From a bacterium (lineage in GTDB: Bacteria > UBP7 > UBA6624), in contig PBAU01000005.1 in assembly GCA_002716355.1 (NCBI GenBank), positions 87,460 to 151,459 on the forward strand: 64,000 nucleotides of DNA, written 5' to 3'. The notes below the pieces were generated by a model. The model was not told where the DNA came from. It was given only the letters and a program-made list of their open reading frames with translations, and ran no database searches. Below are positions 7,537 to 16,663 of this stretch, one piece after another. Numbering within the stretch: the first letter of the stretch is position 1; every line of letters starts with the position of its first letter. The position numbers and the translations under genes were made by a program.

Positions 7537-10500
7537 ATGAGATTTTTAACAGATTACCTTTTAGATAAACCAAGGTTAGTTTACCTGCTTATTGCAGGGC
7601 TTCTTTTTGGTGGGTACCAAGCTTACAAATCGATTCCTACAGCATCTACCCCTGATATAAAAGTTCCTTACGTGATAGTTAACATACCTTGGCCCGGCTC
7701 TTCATCATCCTCTGTTGAAAAAAGTTTAACCAATCCACTTGAGACAAAGATGGATGATTTGAAAGAATTAAAAAGCATGCGATCATATTCAGTTCCAGGC
7801 TTCAGCTTTTTAGTTCTCGAATTTAATGCTGGCTATGACCTAGATAGAGCAATTAGCGAAGTGCAAAATTCAGTAGATGAATCAAGATCCTTGCTGCCTG
7901 CCGGAATTGAAACCCCCGATATATCTGAAATAGCATTTGAGGAAGTTCCAATAGTAATACTGACTGTATCTGGCGATATGGATTCTGAAGCGCTTAAAAG
8001 AGAAGCTTTACTTATTGTCAGCGAAATTGAGAAGCTTGACGGCTTGGCCAGTGTGGAACTTTTTGGAGCCAAAGAAAACACAATACAAATTGAACCTAAC
8101 CCTTCTAAGTTACGTCAAAAAGGATTAACTTTGACTGAACTGTCCAACTCTGTTCAACAGTTGCTTTTTGACATGCCAATAGGCGCCCTTGATACCGGAT
8201 CACAAGAATTGCAAATTTCCTATAGGGGTAAATCTGAAACTGTAAAAGAGATAAGCAACCTGATTGTTCCAGATGCATATGGAAACTCTTTTTTATTAAG
8301 CGATATAGCAAAAATAAAAATCTCACCAAAAAAAATCACCACTTTCTCTCGTCACAATGGTCAAAAATCCATAAATATTGTTGTTAAAAAAACAACTGGG
8401 GAAAACACTGTAAAAGTTGGAGAAAGCGTGTTTTCACTTATTGATGACCTAAATACAAAAAATCCCAATTTAAAAATAGAAATCGCCCAAGAGCAAGTTT
8501 CTGGAGTAAGGGATGAACTAATTGGCGTAATGGTCAACAATCTATCTGATGGTTTTTGGATAGTTATTATCGTTTTAATCCTTTTTGTTGGTTTTAAAAA
8601 CTCTTTGCTTGTCGCTCTTGGCATCCCTTTAGCTCTTGGTTTTTCTTTGATAATCGCAAACAGCATTGGTTACTCTCTAAATAACGTAACTGTTTTTGGA
8701 ATAATCATAGTGCTCGGAATGCTAGTCGATGATGACATTATTGTTGTTGAAAATATATTCAGACAAGTCGAGAAGGGAATAGATCCAAAAAAAGCTGCAA
8801 GAAAAGGCATACATCAAGTAAGCATGCCGATAACAGCAGCAATTCTGACAACCATTGCTGCTTTCGGGCCTCTCATGTTCCTGTCTGGAACCATGGGTGA
8901 ATTTATGAAATACGTTCCTGCGATGGTTATATTTACTCTAGCTGGTGCATTGATTACTGGGCATTTCATCCTTCCTTCAGTATGTGCAATTTTCATGAAG
9001 CAAGAAAAAAAGAAAAATATTTTTACTGGCATTGATTTTTCAGGTTATGCTGGAAAGCATAAAAAAATTGTTTCAAACCTTATAAAAAACCCTTGGAGAA
9101 CACTTGCTGTTTTTGTGCTTTTTTTCATAGGTTCAATGTCACTTGTTCCCAAATTACTTGAAAATGCTGAATTTTTCCCAAAGGTTTCCATGAAAGAATT
9201 CATAATAGATATTGAAGCTCCATGGGGAACATCTGTAGAAATAACAGATGTGATTGCAAAAGAGGTGGAAGAGGTGCTTGATGCAACTCCCGAAATTGAC
9301 TTCTACACAACAAGTGTAGGTGACTCAGGTGAAAATGTAGTTGGGACAATAGGTGGCGGCGGTGGTCCACATTTCGCAAGAATAACAGGATCCTTTTATG
9401 AAAAACACAGAAAGGAAGCAATAGATGTGCATCAGCCTAAATTGCAAGAGATTTTTGACAATATACCTGGGGCAAAAATACAATTCGTAGAAATAACAGA
9501 AGGCCCTCCGGCTGGAAACGATATCATCATTAGAGCTCTAGGTGACAATTATGATGAATTGATTGAATATACAGACATGCTGGAAAGCATAATGTTAGCA
9601 AACCCCGTTTTAACTGAAATTGACAGAAGTCACCAACCAGGAAATCCTGAATTAAAAATACAAATACTTGAAGACAAAGCTGCAAGATTGGGTGTGGCCC
9701 CTTTTAGCATTGCAAATGAATCAAAAAATGCTTTTGATGGGTCTGTAGTCATGAAGATGCCTGTTGATAATCAAGATGAAGATGCAGACGTGATAATAAG
9801 ATATCCATCAGAATTCAGAAAGAAAATATCAGATCTTTCCTTAGTGTCAGTGAGAAACAATCAAGGTTTTCTGGTTCCGATTGATATGGTTTCAAAAACC
9901 ACTCGACAGGTAACCCCTGTTCTTTTTTCTCACTGGAATGGAAAAAAGACAATATCCATATCAGCCAATGTAAAGCCACAAGGCCCCCCTTCGCAAATTG
10001 TTTTAGAGGATATTAAAAAAACTATTGAATCCAACCAAGTTCCAAATGGGATCATTATTGAATATGGTGGAGAGAATGAAGAAGCAATGACTGGTCAATC
10101 TGAAATGGGTACTGCTTTCCTTGTTGCAATAGGTTTGATTTCATTACTTCTAGTTGCTGTTTTCAATTCTTTTAGACAATCAATGGTTGTCATTGCAGCG
10201 ATACCCTTTGCTTTAATTGGTGTAATCGTAGCCCTTTTGATAAGCGGTGAGTCTTTTGGTTTCCTTGCCCTTATGGGGGTGGTTGCATTGACTGGAATTA
10301 TTGTGAATGACTCAATTGTCTTAATAGACAGGATCAATCAGTTAAGGGAGAAAGGAATGAGTTTAATGGAGTCTGTTTCCTTGGGAACCTCACAGAGGCT
10401 TAGACCAATACTGATGACTAGTGTTACAACAATTGGAGCACTGATTCCTATGAGCCTAGATACAACCGGTCAGGCTGAATGGTTCAGAGCGCTTGGTGTT

Positions 10501-10602
10501 TCTATCATGGGAGGGCTAGCTGTAGGCACGGTTCTAATAATCTATTTAATTCCATGCCTGTATGTGATTGCCGAAAGAAAAAGAGGTGCTAAAAATGTTT
10601 AA
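7537..10602 (+). CDS. RND-family efflux pump (AcrB/MexB-like inner-membrane transporter)
   Basis: Proton-driven inner-membrane transporter of 1021 residues with the typical duplicated architecture: a TM helix, a large periplasmic loop, six TM helices, then the same again. LGMLVDDDIIVVENI (about residues 390-404) is the TM4 proton-relay segment with the key acidic residues, and VVALTGIIVNDSIVLIDRI is its second-half counterpart. GIPLALGFSLIIANSIG and AAIPFALIGVIVALLISG are the conserved turns. It is directly coupled to the adaptor upstream and overlaps the channel gene by 8 nt. Sequence does not separate drug efflux from other exports. Confidence 0.95.
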   Translation: MRFLTDYLLDKPRLVYLLIAGLLFGGYQAYKSIPTASTPDIKVPYVIVNIPWPGSSSSSVEKSLTNPLETKMDDLKELKSMRSYSVPGFSFLVLEFNAGYDLDRAISEVQNSVDESRSLLPAGIETPDISEIAFEEVPIVILTVSGDMDSEALKREALLIVSEIEKLDGLASVELFGAKENTIQIEPNPSKLRQKGLTLTELSNSVQQLLFDMPIGALDTGSQELQISYRGKSETVKEISNLIVPDAYGNSFLLSDIAKIKISPKKITTFSRHNGQKSINIVVKKTTGENTVKVGESVFSLIDDLNTKNPNLKIEIAQEQVSGVRDELIGVMVNNLSDGFWIVIIVLILFVGFKNSLLVALGIPLALGFSLIIANSIGYSLNNVTVFGIIIVLGMLVDDDIIVVENIFRQVEKGIDPKKAARKGIHQVSMPITAAILTTIAAFGPLMFLSGTMGEFMKYVPAMVIFTLAGALITGHFILPSVCAIFMKQEKKKNIFTGIDFSGYAGKHKKIVSNLIKNPWRTLAVFVLFFIGSMSLVPKLLENAEFFPKVSMKEFIIDIEAPWGTSVEITDVIAKEVEEVLDATPEIDFYTTSVGDSGENVVGTIGGGGGPHFARITGSFYEKHRKEAIDVHQPKLQEIFDNIPGAKIQFVEITEGPPAGNDIIIRALGDNYDELIEYTDMLESIMLANPVLTEIDRSHQPGNPELKIQILEDKAARLGVAPFSIANESKNAFDGSVVMKMPVDNQDEDADVIIRYPSEFRKKISDLSLVSVRNNQGFLVPIDMVSKTTRQVTPVLFSHWNGKKTISISANVKPQGPPSQIVLEDIKKTIESNQVPNGIIIEYGGENEEAMTGQSEMGTAFLVAIGLISLLLVAVFNSFRQSMVVIAAIPFALIGVIVALLISGESFGFLALMGVVALTGIIVNDSIVLIDRINQLREKGMSLMESVSLGTSQRLRPILMTSVTTIGALIPMSLDTTGQAEWFRALGVSIMGGLAVGTVLIIYLIPCLYVIAERKRGAKNV

Positions 10603-11857
10603 ATTGCCAATAATAACAATCCTCATTATTGCAAATCAGCCCATTGGAATATGGGAGTCAATGAAAACCGCTGAAAACAAACCGATAGCCAAATCATCTG
10701 AATATCTAGTTTCTGCAGCAAAATCAGATCTTGAAAAAGCAAAAAAAGACTGGTTTCCCTCTTTGTCATTAGGTTTAACAATGACAAGAACAGACTCCCT
10801 TGAAGGGTATGAGCCAGGGCCATTAGATGTTAACTTTTTCGGCGTAGGTGAAAATTTTGGCAATGCCTCAATGACCTTGACTTATCCACTCTATTCATTT
10901 GGAATGAAAAAATCTCAGATAAACCTCCAAGAAATGAATTATTTTTTGGCGAAACTCGACAAAGAAACAACACTTCAACAGTCTAGATTAGCTATAGCTA
11001 ATTCATGGTTAAACTTATGGCTAGCAAATAAAAACCTACTCTTAGCAGAAGATAAATTAAACAACTCCTCAAAAGTTTTAGAAGATGCACAAGCAAGATA
11101 CTCAGTCCAATTAATCAGCGAGCTTGAATTGATTCAATTCGAAAGTGAATTTTTAAGCTCGAAGGAAAACATGAGCCAAGCGTCCTCTTTGTATGAATCA
11201 GCATTAACCCTGTTTATCTCAATGACAGGAATACAGGCAGATATTGAATTAGCAGAATTACCCCAACTCGACAAAAATCTTTTGGTTGAATTCATAACTG
11301 ATGAAAAGAATGAAAGGATCAATGTAAAACGTGCAAGGTTAAATCTTGAAATCTCCCGCAAAACCAAAGAACTGCTGTTCAATCGTCCAAATTTGATTCT
11401 TAGAACAACTGCCAACCATCCAGAAAATGAACAAGGTTTTGAATCTGGTGATACATTAAGGAGCGATATAGCACTGAATTGGGAATTTATGAAACCATCT
11501 AAAACTGCTGAGCTCAAATCGTCTGATGAAAAAATAAAAGCAGCGGAGTTTGTTTACGCTCAGTCTGTTATTGACGAGAATGCATTAATTGAATCATCCA
11601 TAGAAACAATTGGAATGTATCAATCAAGAATAGAAAACGCAGAATACACCTTGGAGCTAATGCGCAGAATTTCAATGTCAATCACTGAAGGTTTAGCTGT
11701 TGGGACGAGCTCTTATCTTGAATGGAGTAATGCCGAAAATAACTACCTTGCAGCTGCTGTTAACTTAGCTACAATAAAAACAAACTTTCTAAAGGAGATA
11801 TTCAATCTAGGCGCGGGAAATATAGATTCGCTACTGAAACTTAATCAAAATAATTAA
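10595..11857 (+). CDS. TolC-family outer-membrane efflux channel
   Basis: Outer-membrane factor completing the tripartite pump. About 420 residues with a short hydrophobic leader (MFKLPIITILIIANQ) and the two long coiled-coil helical repeats expected of TolC. ARYSVQLISELELIQFESE in the first repeat is the common turn where the second helix pair begins; SITEGLAVGTSSYLEW is the equivalent in the second. The ATG overlaps the last 8 bases of the pump gene (ATGTTTAA junction). Confidence 0.87.
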   Translation: MFKLPIITILIIANQPIGIWESMKTAENKPIAKSSEYLVSAAKSDLEKAKKDWFPSLSLGLTMTRTDSLEGYEPGPLDVNFFGVGENFGNASMTLTYPLYSFGMKKSQINLQEMNYFLAKLDKETTLQQSRLAIANSWLNLWLANKNLLLAEDKLNNSSKVLEDAQARYSVQLISELELIQFESEFLSSKENMSQASSLYESALTLFISMTGIQADIELAELPQLDKNLLVEFITDEKNERINVKRARLNLEISRKTKELLFNRPNLILRTTANHPENEQGFESGDTLRSDIALNWEFMKPSKTAELKSSDEKIKAAEFVYAQSVIDENALIESSIETIGMYQSRIENAEYTLELMRRISMSITEGLAVGTSSYLEWSNAENNYLAAAVNLATIKTNFLKEIFNLGAGNIDSLLKLNQNN

Positions 11858-11878
11858 AATACAAACTGGAGAAAAATT

Positions 11879-13429
11879 ATGAATTTACCTAACTTTAAAA
11901 ACGAACCATTTACAAACTTTAATGATTCTGACCAAAATTCAGCATATCAAAAATCATTAGAGAAAATAAAAGCTACATTTGGAGAAGACATACCTTTGAT
12001 AATAAATGGCGAAAAGATTTTCACAGAAGAAAGAATTACAAGCATTGATCCGAGCAATTCTTCACAAGTGATATCACAATGCTCAAAAGCTGATTTGAAC
12101 CATTTGGAAAAAGCATTTTCAGCAGCTGAAGAGAGATTCAAAACATGGAGCCAGACAAATGTCAAAGAAAGAGTGGAGATAGCAATGAAAGTTTCAGAAA
12201 TCATGAAAAGAGACAAACATGACCTTTCTGCACAAATGACTTACGAGGTAGGAAAGACATGGCCTGAAGCAGACGGCGACACTGCGGAAGCTATAGATTT
12301 CATGGAATATTATGCGAGGGAAGCATTGAGGTGGGGTCAAGATCATCCAGTTGTTCCAAACCCAGGAGAAGAAGGTGTTTTGAAGTATGTTCCAATGGGT
12401 ATAGGCGCTGTAATACCTCCATGGAATTTTCCTTTTGCGATTCTTGCCGGAATGACTACAGCAGCATGGGTGACAGGTAACACTGTCATATTGAAACCTT
12501 CCAGCGACAGCACAACAATTGCATACAGGTATATGGAAATACTGGAAGAGGCTGGACTACCTGATGGCGTTGTTAATTTCCTTCCAGGGCCAGGATCCTC
12601 AATTGGAAGCAAAATGGTGACCGATCCAAGAACAAGATTCATTTCATTCACAGGATCAATGGAGGTTGGTTTAAACATAAATGAAAATGCAGCAAAGATG
12701 TCACCAGGACAAATATGGATAAAAAGGGTTGTTGCTGAAATGGGTGGCAAGGATGCAATATTAGTGGATGAAACTGCAGATATTGAAGATGCTGCTGTTG
12801 GGATTGTTTCTGCTGCATACGGCTTCCAGGGTCAAAAATGCTCAGCATGTTCCAGGCTAATCGTCCATGAAGATGTTCATGATGAACTTATGGAAAAAGT
12901 TATTGCCTTGACTAAAAAAATCAAAGTTGGACATCCTGAAAGTCAAGAAACACAAATGGGAGCTGTTATAAACAAAAATGCCTACACTGACATCCTTAAA
13001 TATATTGAAATTGGCAAAAACGAAGGTGATATAGTTTGCGGAGGCAATCCAGGTTCAAAAGATGGTTACTTTATAGAACCAACAATCATTGATAACCTAT
13101 CTGCAAATTCAAGAATCATGCAGGAAGAGATATTTGGCCCAGTCTTAGGCGTTACAAAAGTTTCTTCTTTTGAAGAGGGTTTAAAGGTTGCGAATGGGAC
13201 AATCTACGGACTAACTGGTGCTTTCTATACATCAATACCTGAAAGAATTGAAAAAGGTGCAAATGATTTTCATGTAGGTAATTTGTATATTAATAGAAAA
13301 TGCACTGGAGCACTTGTTGGCGTACATCCTTTTGGGGGCTTTAACATGAGCGGTACTGACTCAAAAGCTGGAGGCCCTGATTATCTTGGACTGTTCCTGC
13401 AGGCAAAATCTATCGCTAAAAAAATATAA
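11879..13429 (+). CDS. rocA: 1-pyrroline-5-carboxylate dehydrogenase
   Basis: NAD-dependent aldehyde dehydrogenase oxidising P5C/glutamate semialdehyde to glutamate, the last step of proline, ornithine and arginine catabolism. 516 residues, the stand-alone RocA type. EADGDTAEAIDFMEYYARE and NRKCTGALVGVHPFGGFN are diagnostic for P5C dehydrogenases. VIPPWNFPFAI is the NAD region, FTGSMEVG the nucleotide loop, MGGKDAILVD contains the general base region, and GFQGQKCSACSR carries the catalytic Cys. A GGAG lies 8 nt before the ATG. Its partner PRODH is at 31.7 kb. Confidence 0.95.
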   Translation: MNLPNFKNEPFTNFNDSDQNSAYQKSLEKIKATFGEDIPLIINGEKIFTEERITSIDPSNSSQVISQCSKADLNHLEKAFSAAEERFKTWSQTNVKERVEIAMKVSEIMKRDKHDLSAQMTYEVGKTWPEADGDTAEAIDFMEYYAREALRWGQDHPVVPNPGEEGVLKYVPMGIGAVIPPWNFPFAILAGMTTAAWVTGNTVILKPSSDSTTIAYRYMEILEEAGLPDGVVNFLPGPGSSIGSKMVTDPRTRFISFTGSMEVGLNINENAAKMSPGQIWIKRVVAEMGGKDAILVDETADIEDAAVGIVSAAYGFQGQKCSACSRLIVHEDVHDELMEKVIALTKKIKVGHPESQETQMGAVINKNAYTDILKYIEIGKNEGDIVCGGNPGSKDGYFIEPTIIDNLSANSRIMQEEIFGPVLGVTKVSSFEEGLKVANGTIYGLTGAFYTSIPERIEKGANDFHVGNLYINRKCTGALVGVHPFGGFNMSGTDSKAGGPDYLGLFLQAKSIAKKI

Positions 13430-13731
13430 TGCTTAACAAAAAAGATAATAAAAAAAATATCCCGCAATGGTTAATCAATGCTGCTCCAAGCATTATTGAA
13501 CACATGAATGATGATCATTCAAATTCAATTATTTCTGCACTGCATGCTCAACATGGAATCAAAGACGTAAATGCAAAAATGGAAAAGCTTAAAACTGATG
13601 GTTACTATGCTTTATCAAATGGAAAATTATATTTTTTGAAATTTGAAAATACATGTGAATCAGCTGGAGAATACAAGTCTGAACTAATAAAACATGCAAA
13701 AAATTACAGAAGTTTTGAATTAAAAAATTAA
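13429..13731 (+). CDS. DUF2470 (HugZ C-terminal-like) domain protein
   Basis: A 100-residue protein consisting of little more than a DUF2470 domain, the module found at the C terminus of HugZ-type heme-utilisation/pyridoxamine-oxidase-fold proteins. IIEHMNDDHSNSIISAL is the recognisable part. Its ATG overlaps the TAA of the P5C dehydrogenase (TAATG). A heme role is only inferred from the family; it could work with the HmuUV-like importer at 61.3-63.2 kb. Confidence 0.75.
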   Translation: MLNKKDNKKNIPQWLINAAPSIIEHMNDDHSNSIISALHAQHGIKDVNAKMEKLKTDGYYALSNGKLYFLKFENTCESAGEYKSELIKHAKNYRSFELKN

Positions 13732-13751
13732 TTCCTTCAGTTTAAAAATTC

Positions 13752-14255
13752 ATGAAAGAAGTTACAGTTAATGATAAATTTCAAGTTAATTACACCTATC
13801 GCTTGAAAGAAAAAATTAATTCAAATTTTCATCCTGAATTTAAACCAGAGCTAACACCTAAAGAAATGTTAGAAATGGGCATCTTTGGTGGGAAATACAT
13901 GACAGATTGCAAGAATGAATTCCCTAAATCATGGTTTGAAAAGGCAAAACTCTCACCTTCTGGAAAAAATATAAAAATTAACTATTATCAAGTTGATGCT
14001 TCTCTTCCCCTGTCTGAATGGATGAAAAAAGGATGGATTCATGAGGATGATCCAAGGGGTTGGTTTCAATGGTATTGTCGATATTTCATGGGCAGAAGGA
14101 TGAAGGATGAAGACCTAAGACAAATAAAGCGTTGGAGAGCAATACGTCGTCATGCTGGAGCGATTAAAAAATTTTGCAAGCCAAAAGATCTTTCATGTAG
14201 AAAAAAACAAAGACAAGCCTTACTGCATTGGGCTTACGATTCTAGAAACATCTAA
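13752..14255 (+). CDS. Conserved protein of unknown function rich in Trp/Arg motifs
   Basis: I do not assign a function. 167 residues, soluble and basic. The C-terminal half is dense in aromatic and charged residues: WIHEDDPRGWFQWYCRYFMG, RQIKRWRAIRRHAGAI, then RKKQRQALLHWAYDSR, with Cys in CKPKDLSCR. The spacing looks like a conserved nucleic-acid or cofactor-binding unit, and from memory similar proteins occur in several bacterial and plastid-related genomes. No strong ribosome site. It ends by overlapping a convergent miniprotein gene by four bases. Confidence 0.75.
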   Translation: MKEVTVNDKFQVNYTYRLKEKINSNFHPEFKPELTPKEMLEMGIFGGKYMTDCKNEFPKSWFEKAKLSPSGKNIKINYYQVDASLPLSEWMKKGWIHEDDPRGWFQWYCRYFMGRRMKDEDLRQIKRWRAIRRHAGAIKKFCKPKDLSCRKKQRQALLHWAYDSRNI

Positions 14256-14347
14256 CAACGAGAGCAAGTCTTTCTTTTTGTTGTGCCACTTGTAGCTCTG
14301 GGAATCGTCATCATTTGACACCTGTGACACCAAAATCTTCTACACAT
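14252..14347 (-). CDS. 31-aa miniprotein with two CxxC knuckles
   Basis: A short gene below usual length cut-offs. It has a strong Shine-Dalgarno: the run GGAGGTTTTAAATG is identical to that in front of degP at 61.3 kb. The product has Cys at residues 2, 7, 10, 28 and 31, with CHRC and CSRC at its ends and a basic TTKRKT linker, the layout of a small zinc ribbon. It lies about 90 nt downstream of tRNA-Phe on the same strand and shares a CTAA stop overlap with the convergent gene. Translation and zinc binding are inferred; function unknown. Confidence 0.6.
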   Translation of the reverse strand: MCRRFWCHRCQMMTIPRATSGTTKRKTCSRC

Positions 14348-14438
14348 TTAAAACCTCCAAGAAAAATTAAAAAAAGCATCATAAATGAAAAAAATAATTT
14401 TGTAAACAGTAAACGTGTTTGAAAGTGACGAAAAAACG

Positions 14439-14511
<73 letters not shown>

Positions 14512-14515
14512 AGCA

Positions 14516-14592
14516 TGGCGGAGCTGACGGGGATCGAACCCGCGACCTCTTCCTTGACAGGGAAGCATGCTAAACCGCTACACCACAGCTCC
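14516..14592 (-). tRNA. tRNA-Asp(GTC)
   Basis: Acceptor GGAGCTG/CAGCTCC, anticodon stem CTTCC/GGAAG with loop CTGTCAA, discriminator G. CCA is encoded (14516-14518), unlike most tRNAs in this window. Confidence 0.95.
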
Positions 14593-14619
14593 AAGCGGAG
14601 TTATTCTAAACTCCAAAAA

Positions 14620-14691
14620 CACCCCGTAGGGGAATCGAACCCCTATTTCCGCCTTGAAAGGGCGGTGTCCTGGCCGTTAGACGAACGGGGC
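14620..14691 (-). tRNA. tRNA-Glu(TTC)
   Basis: Acceptor GCCCCGT/ACGGGGT with a G-U first pair, anticodon stem CCGCC/GGCGG with loop CTTTCAA, discriminator G. CCA is not encoded. Confidence 0.95.
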
Positions 14692-14733
14692 AGAACAATC
14701 ACATTATCCTAAACTTTTATTATGAAATTTGAA

Positions 14734-15261
14734 TCAAATTCCAAATTTTTCCAAATCACCTTTAGGTAGATTTAAACCATGCCTTTTATTCATTCTGTCA
14801 TAAAGAACAAGATTGACTGTAACTGCAAGATTCAAAGACACTCTTGTAGGTATGTAAACAGTTTTCTCACACCAGTCAACAGTTTCCTGCTTTATCCCAC
14901 CATATTCAGAACCAAAAACATACATTGCTCTTTCAGGATGAACAAAATCAGCTAAAGAAACAGCGTTATCTGTCATCTCTATTGCAACCGGAGTGCACCC
15001 AAAAGGCAAAGATTCCTGTATTGAATCTTTGTAAACCAAAGGAACATGCCTCCAAGCTTTAGGTGTATCTGCAGGAAGTGGCATTTCTGGATCTTGAAAA
15101 TCTTGATCTGAATCCCATTTTCTGCCTGCAACAACAACATAATTAGCTCTAAAGCAAAAAGCTCCTCTTAATATTTGACCTACATTGATTGAGTTTCTTG
15201 GGTTTTCTAAAGCAACAACCGAGTAGCCACGGCGATTATCCCATTCATGATTTTCAGACAT
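14734..15261 (-). CDS. SpoU/TrmH-family RNA 2'-O-methyltransferase
   Basis: SAM-dependent ribose methylase of the SPOUT (knotted) fold acting on tRNA or rRNA. 175 residues. Motif 1 is ENPRNSINVGQILRGAFCF (residues about 19-37), motif 2 YVFGSEYGGI and motif 3 IPTRVSLNLAVTVNLVLYDR; the last two build the SAM-binding knot. It is embedded in a tRNA operon: the ATG is only 7 nt past the 3' end of tRNA-Lys and tRNA-Glu follows it, which suits a tRNA-modifying role, but the target is not known. Confidence 0.9.
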   Translation of the reverse strand: MSENHEWDNRRGYSVVALENPRNSINVGQILRGAFCFRANYVVVAGRKWDSDQDFQDPEMPLPADTPKAWRHVPLVYKDSIQESLPFGCTPVAIEMTDNAVSLADFVHPERAMYVFGSEYGGIKQETVDWCEKTVYIPTRVSLNLAVTVNLVLYDRMNKRHGLNLPKGDLEKFGI

Positions 15262-15268
15262 TTAACTA

Positions 15269-15341
15269 TAGGGGTTGAGGGAATCGAACCCCCGACACAC
15301 GGGTTAAAAGCCCGCTGCTCTACCGACTGAGCTAAACCCCC
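15269..15341 (-). tRNA. tRNA-Lys(TTT)
   Basis: Acceptor GGGGGTT/AACCCCT, D arm GCTC...GAGC, anticodon stem GCGGG/CCCGT with loop CTTTTAA, discriminator A, no encoded CCA. It sits 13 nt after the purA stop and 7 nt before the SpoU start. Confidence 0.95.
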
Positions 15342-15354
15342 TAAGCTATATATT

Positions 15355-16629
15355 CTATTCCTTCCAGGCTATATCGTCAATTCCGGGACCAGTGCTAACT
15401 GCAAGAATTTTGACTCCTGAACTACTTTCCACAAAGTCACAATACTTTCTCAAACCTTCAGGCAAGTTGTTCCATTTTTGAATTCCGGAAAAATCAGGCC
15501 AACCCTCAAGGGTTACATACTGTGGAACACCTTCATCCCAAACTCTAGAATCTTCCGGAACATCCTTGTATTCCGAACCATTCCAATTCCAAGATGTACA
15601 AACTTTAATGTCACCCATGCCTCCAAGGATATCGGCTTTTGTAAGGATAACACCTGTGAAACCGTTTAGCCTATGTGCATACCTTAACAAAGGAATATCT
15701 AACCAGCCACAATCACGAGGCCTGCCTGTAGTAGCACCAAATTCTTTACCTTTGTCTTGCACCTTTTTGTTCCATTCATCATTCATTTTAGTTGGAAATG
15801 GGCCTGCTCCAACCCTGGTTACATAAGCTTTAGCAATTCCTAAAACCTGACTAATTTGACTTGGCCCTAAACCCGCATTTACACAAGCTGAACCACTAAT
15901 GGTGTGACTACTAGTAACATAAGGATATGTACCAAAACCTAAATCAAGCATAGACCCTTGCGCTCCCTCCATTAAAACTTCTTCTTTGTTTTCAATTGCA
16001 GTATGAATTAGATTATGGGTGTCTCCTACATATTTTCTTATTAATTCTCGTTGTTTGATCAAATCTTCGTAAAGTCTTTGAGGGTTGATTTTTCTTTTTG
16101 TCACATCAGAATAAACACCATCTAAAACAGCATTTACACGACCAACTAATGTCTTTATCCTGTCAAGTAAATTGTCTTCAAAAAGATGTCCGAGCCTTAT
16201 GCCCCTACGTGCAATTCGATCTGTGCTTGCAGGTCCAATTCCTCTGTATGTAGTTCCTAGTTTCTCCTGCCCTCTTCTTAACTCCTCTAGCTTGTCCATC
16301 CATCTATGGAATGGCAAGACTAAAAAAGCCTGAGGGCTTATAACCAAATCAATATCTAAATTGTCATTTTCAATTTGCTTGATTTCCTCAAGTAGCAATT
16401 CGAGATCCAAAGCAACACCTCTTGCAATAATGCTTTTAACACCTTTATGCAAAACACTGCATGGGAGCAAATGGAATTTGTATACCTTTTCGCCTCTATA
16501 AACGGTATGGCCTGCGTTCGCACCACCCTGAAATCTAACAACCATGGATGACTTGGAGGCAAGGCTATCTACTATCTTTCCTTTGCCCTCATCACCCCAT
16601 TGGGATCCAACAACTACTGTTACAGGCAC
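15355..16629 (-). CDS. purA: Adenylosuccinate synthetase
   Basis: GTP-dependent first step from IMP to AMP. About 424 residues. GSQWGDEGKGK is the GTP/IMP catalytic loop, GGANAGHTVY follows, GTTYRGIGPAS and GAQGSMLDLGFGTYPYVTSS are IMP-binding, and GATTGRPRDCGW is the Arg-containing dimer loop. The start was placed at GTG 16629, giving the usual MPVTVVVG opening and a TAGAAT 8 nt upstream. An ATG at 16665 would overlap the divergent gene. The following gene is tRNA-Lys. Confidence 0.96.
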   Translation of the reverse strand: MPVTVVVGSQWGDEGKGKIVDSLASKSSMVVRFQGGANAGHTVYRGEKVYKFHLLPCSVLHKGVKSIIARGVALDLELLLEEIKQIENDNLDIDLVISPQAFLVLPFHRWMDKLEELRRGQEKLGTTYRGIGPASTDRIARRGIRLGHLFEDNLLDRIKTLVGRVNAVLDGVYSDVTKRKINPQRLYEDLIKQRELIRKYVGDTHNLIHTAIENKEEVLMEGAQGSMLDLGFGTYPYVTSSHTISGSACVNAGLGPSQISQVLGIAKAYVTRVGAGPFPTKMNDEWNKKVQDKGKEFGATTGRPRDCGWLDIPLLRYAHRLNGFTGVILTKADILGGMGDIKVCTSWNWNGSEYKDVPEDSRVWDEGVPQYVTLEGWPDFSGIQKWNNLPEGLRKYCDFVESSSGVKILAVSTGPGIDDIAWKE

Positions 16630-16637
16630 AATTGACA

Positions 16638-16643
16638 ATTCTA
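16638..16643 (-). promoter_or_regulatory. -10 box of purA (leaderless)
   Basis: Minus-strand TAGAAT, 8 nt, GTG; no Shine-Dalgarno. It faces a second TAGAAT at 16652-16657 that serves the divergent gene. Confidence 0.5.
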
Positions 16644-16651
16644 CGATTAAA

Positions 16652-16657
16652 TAGAAT
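16652..16657 (+). promoter_or_regulatory. -10 box of the CysD-like gene (leaderless)
   Basis: TAGAAT, 6 nt, ATG. A TTGACA lies upstream but at a 14-nt spacing, shorter than usual. Confidence 0.5.
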
Positions 16658-16663
16658 AAGAGC

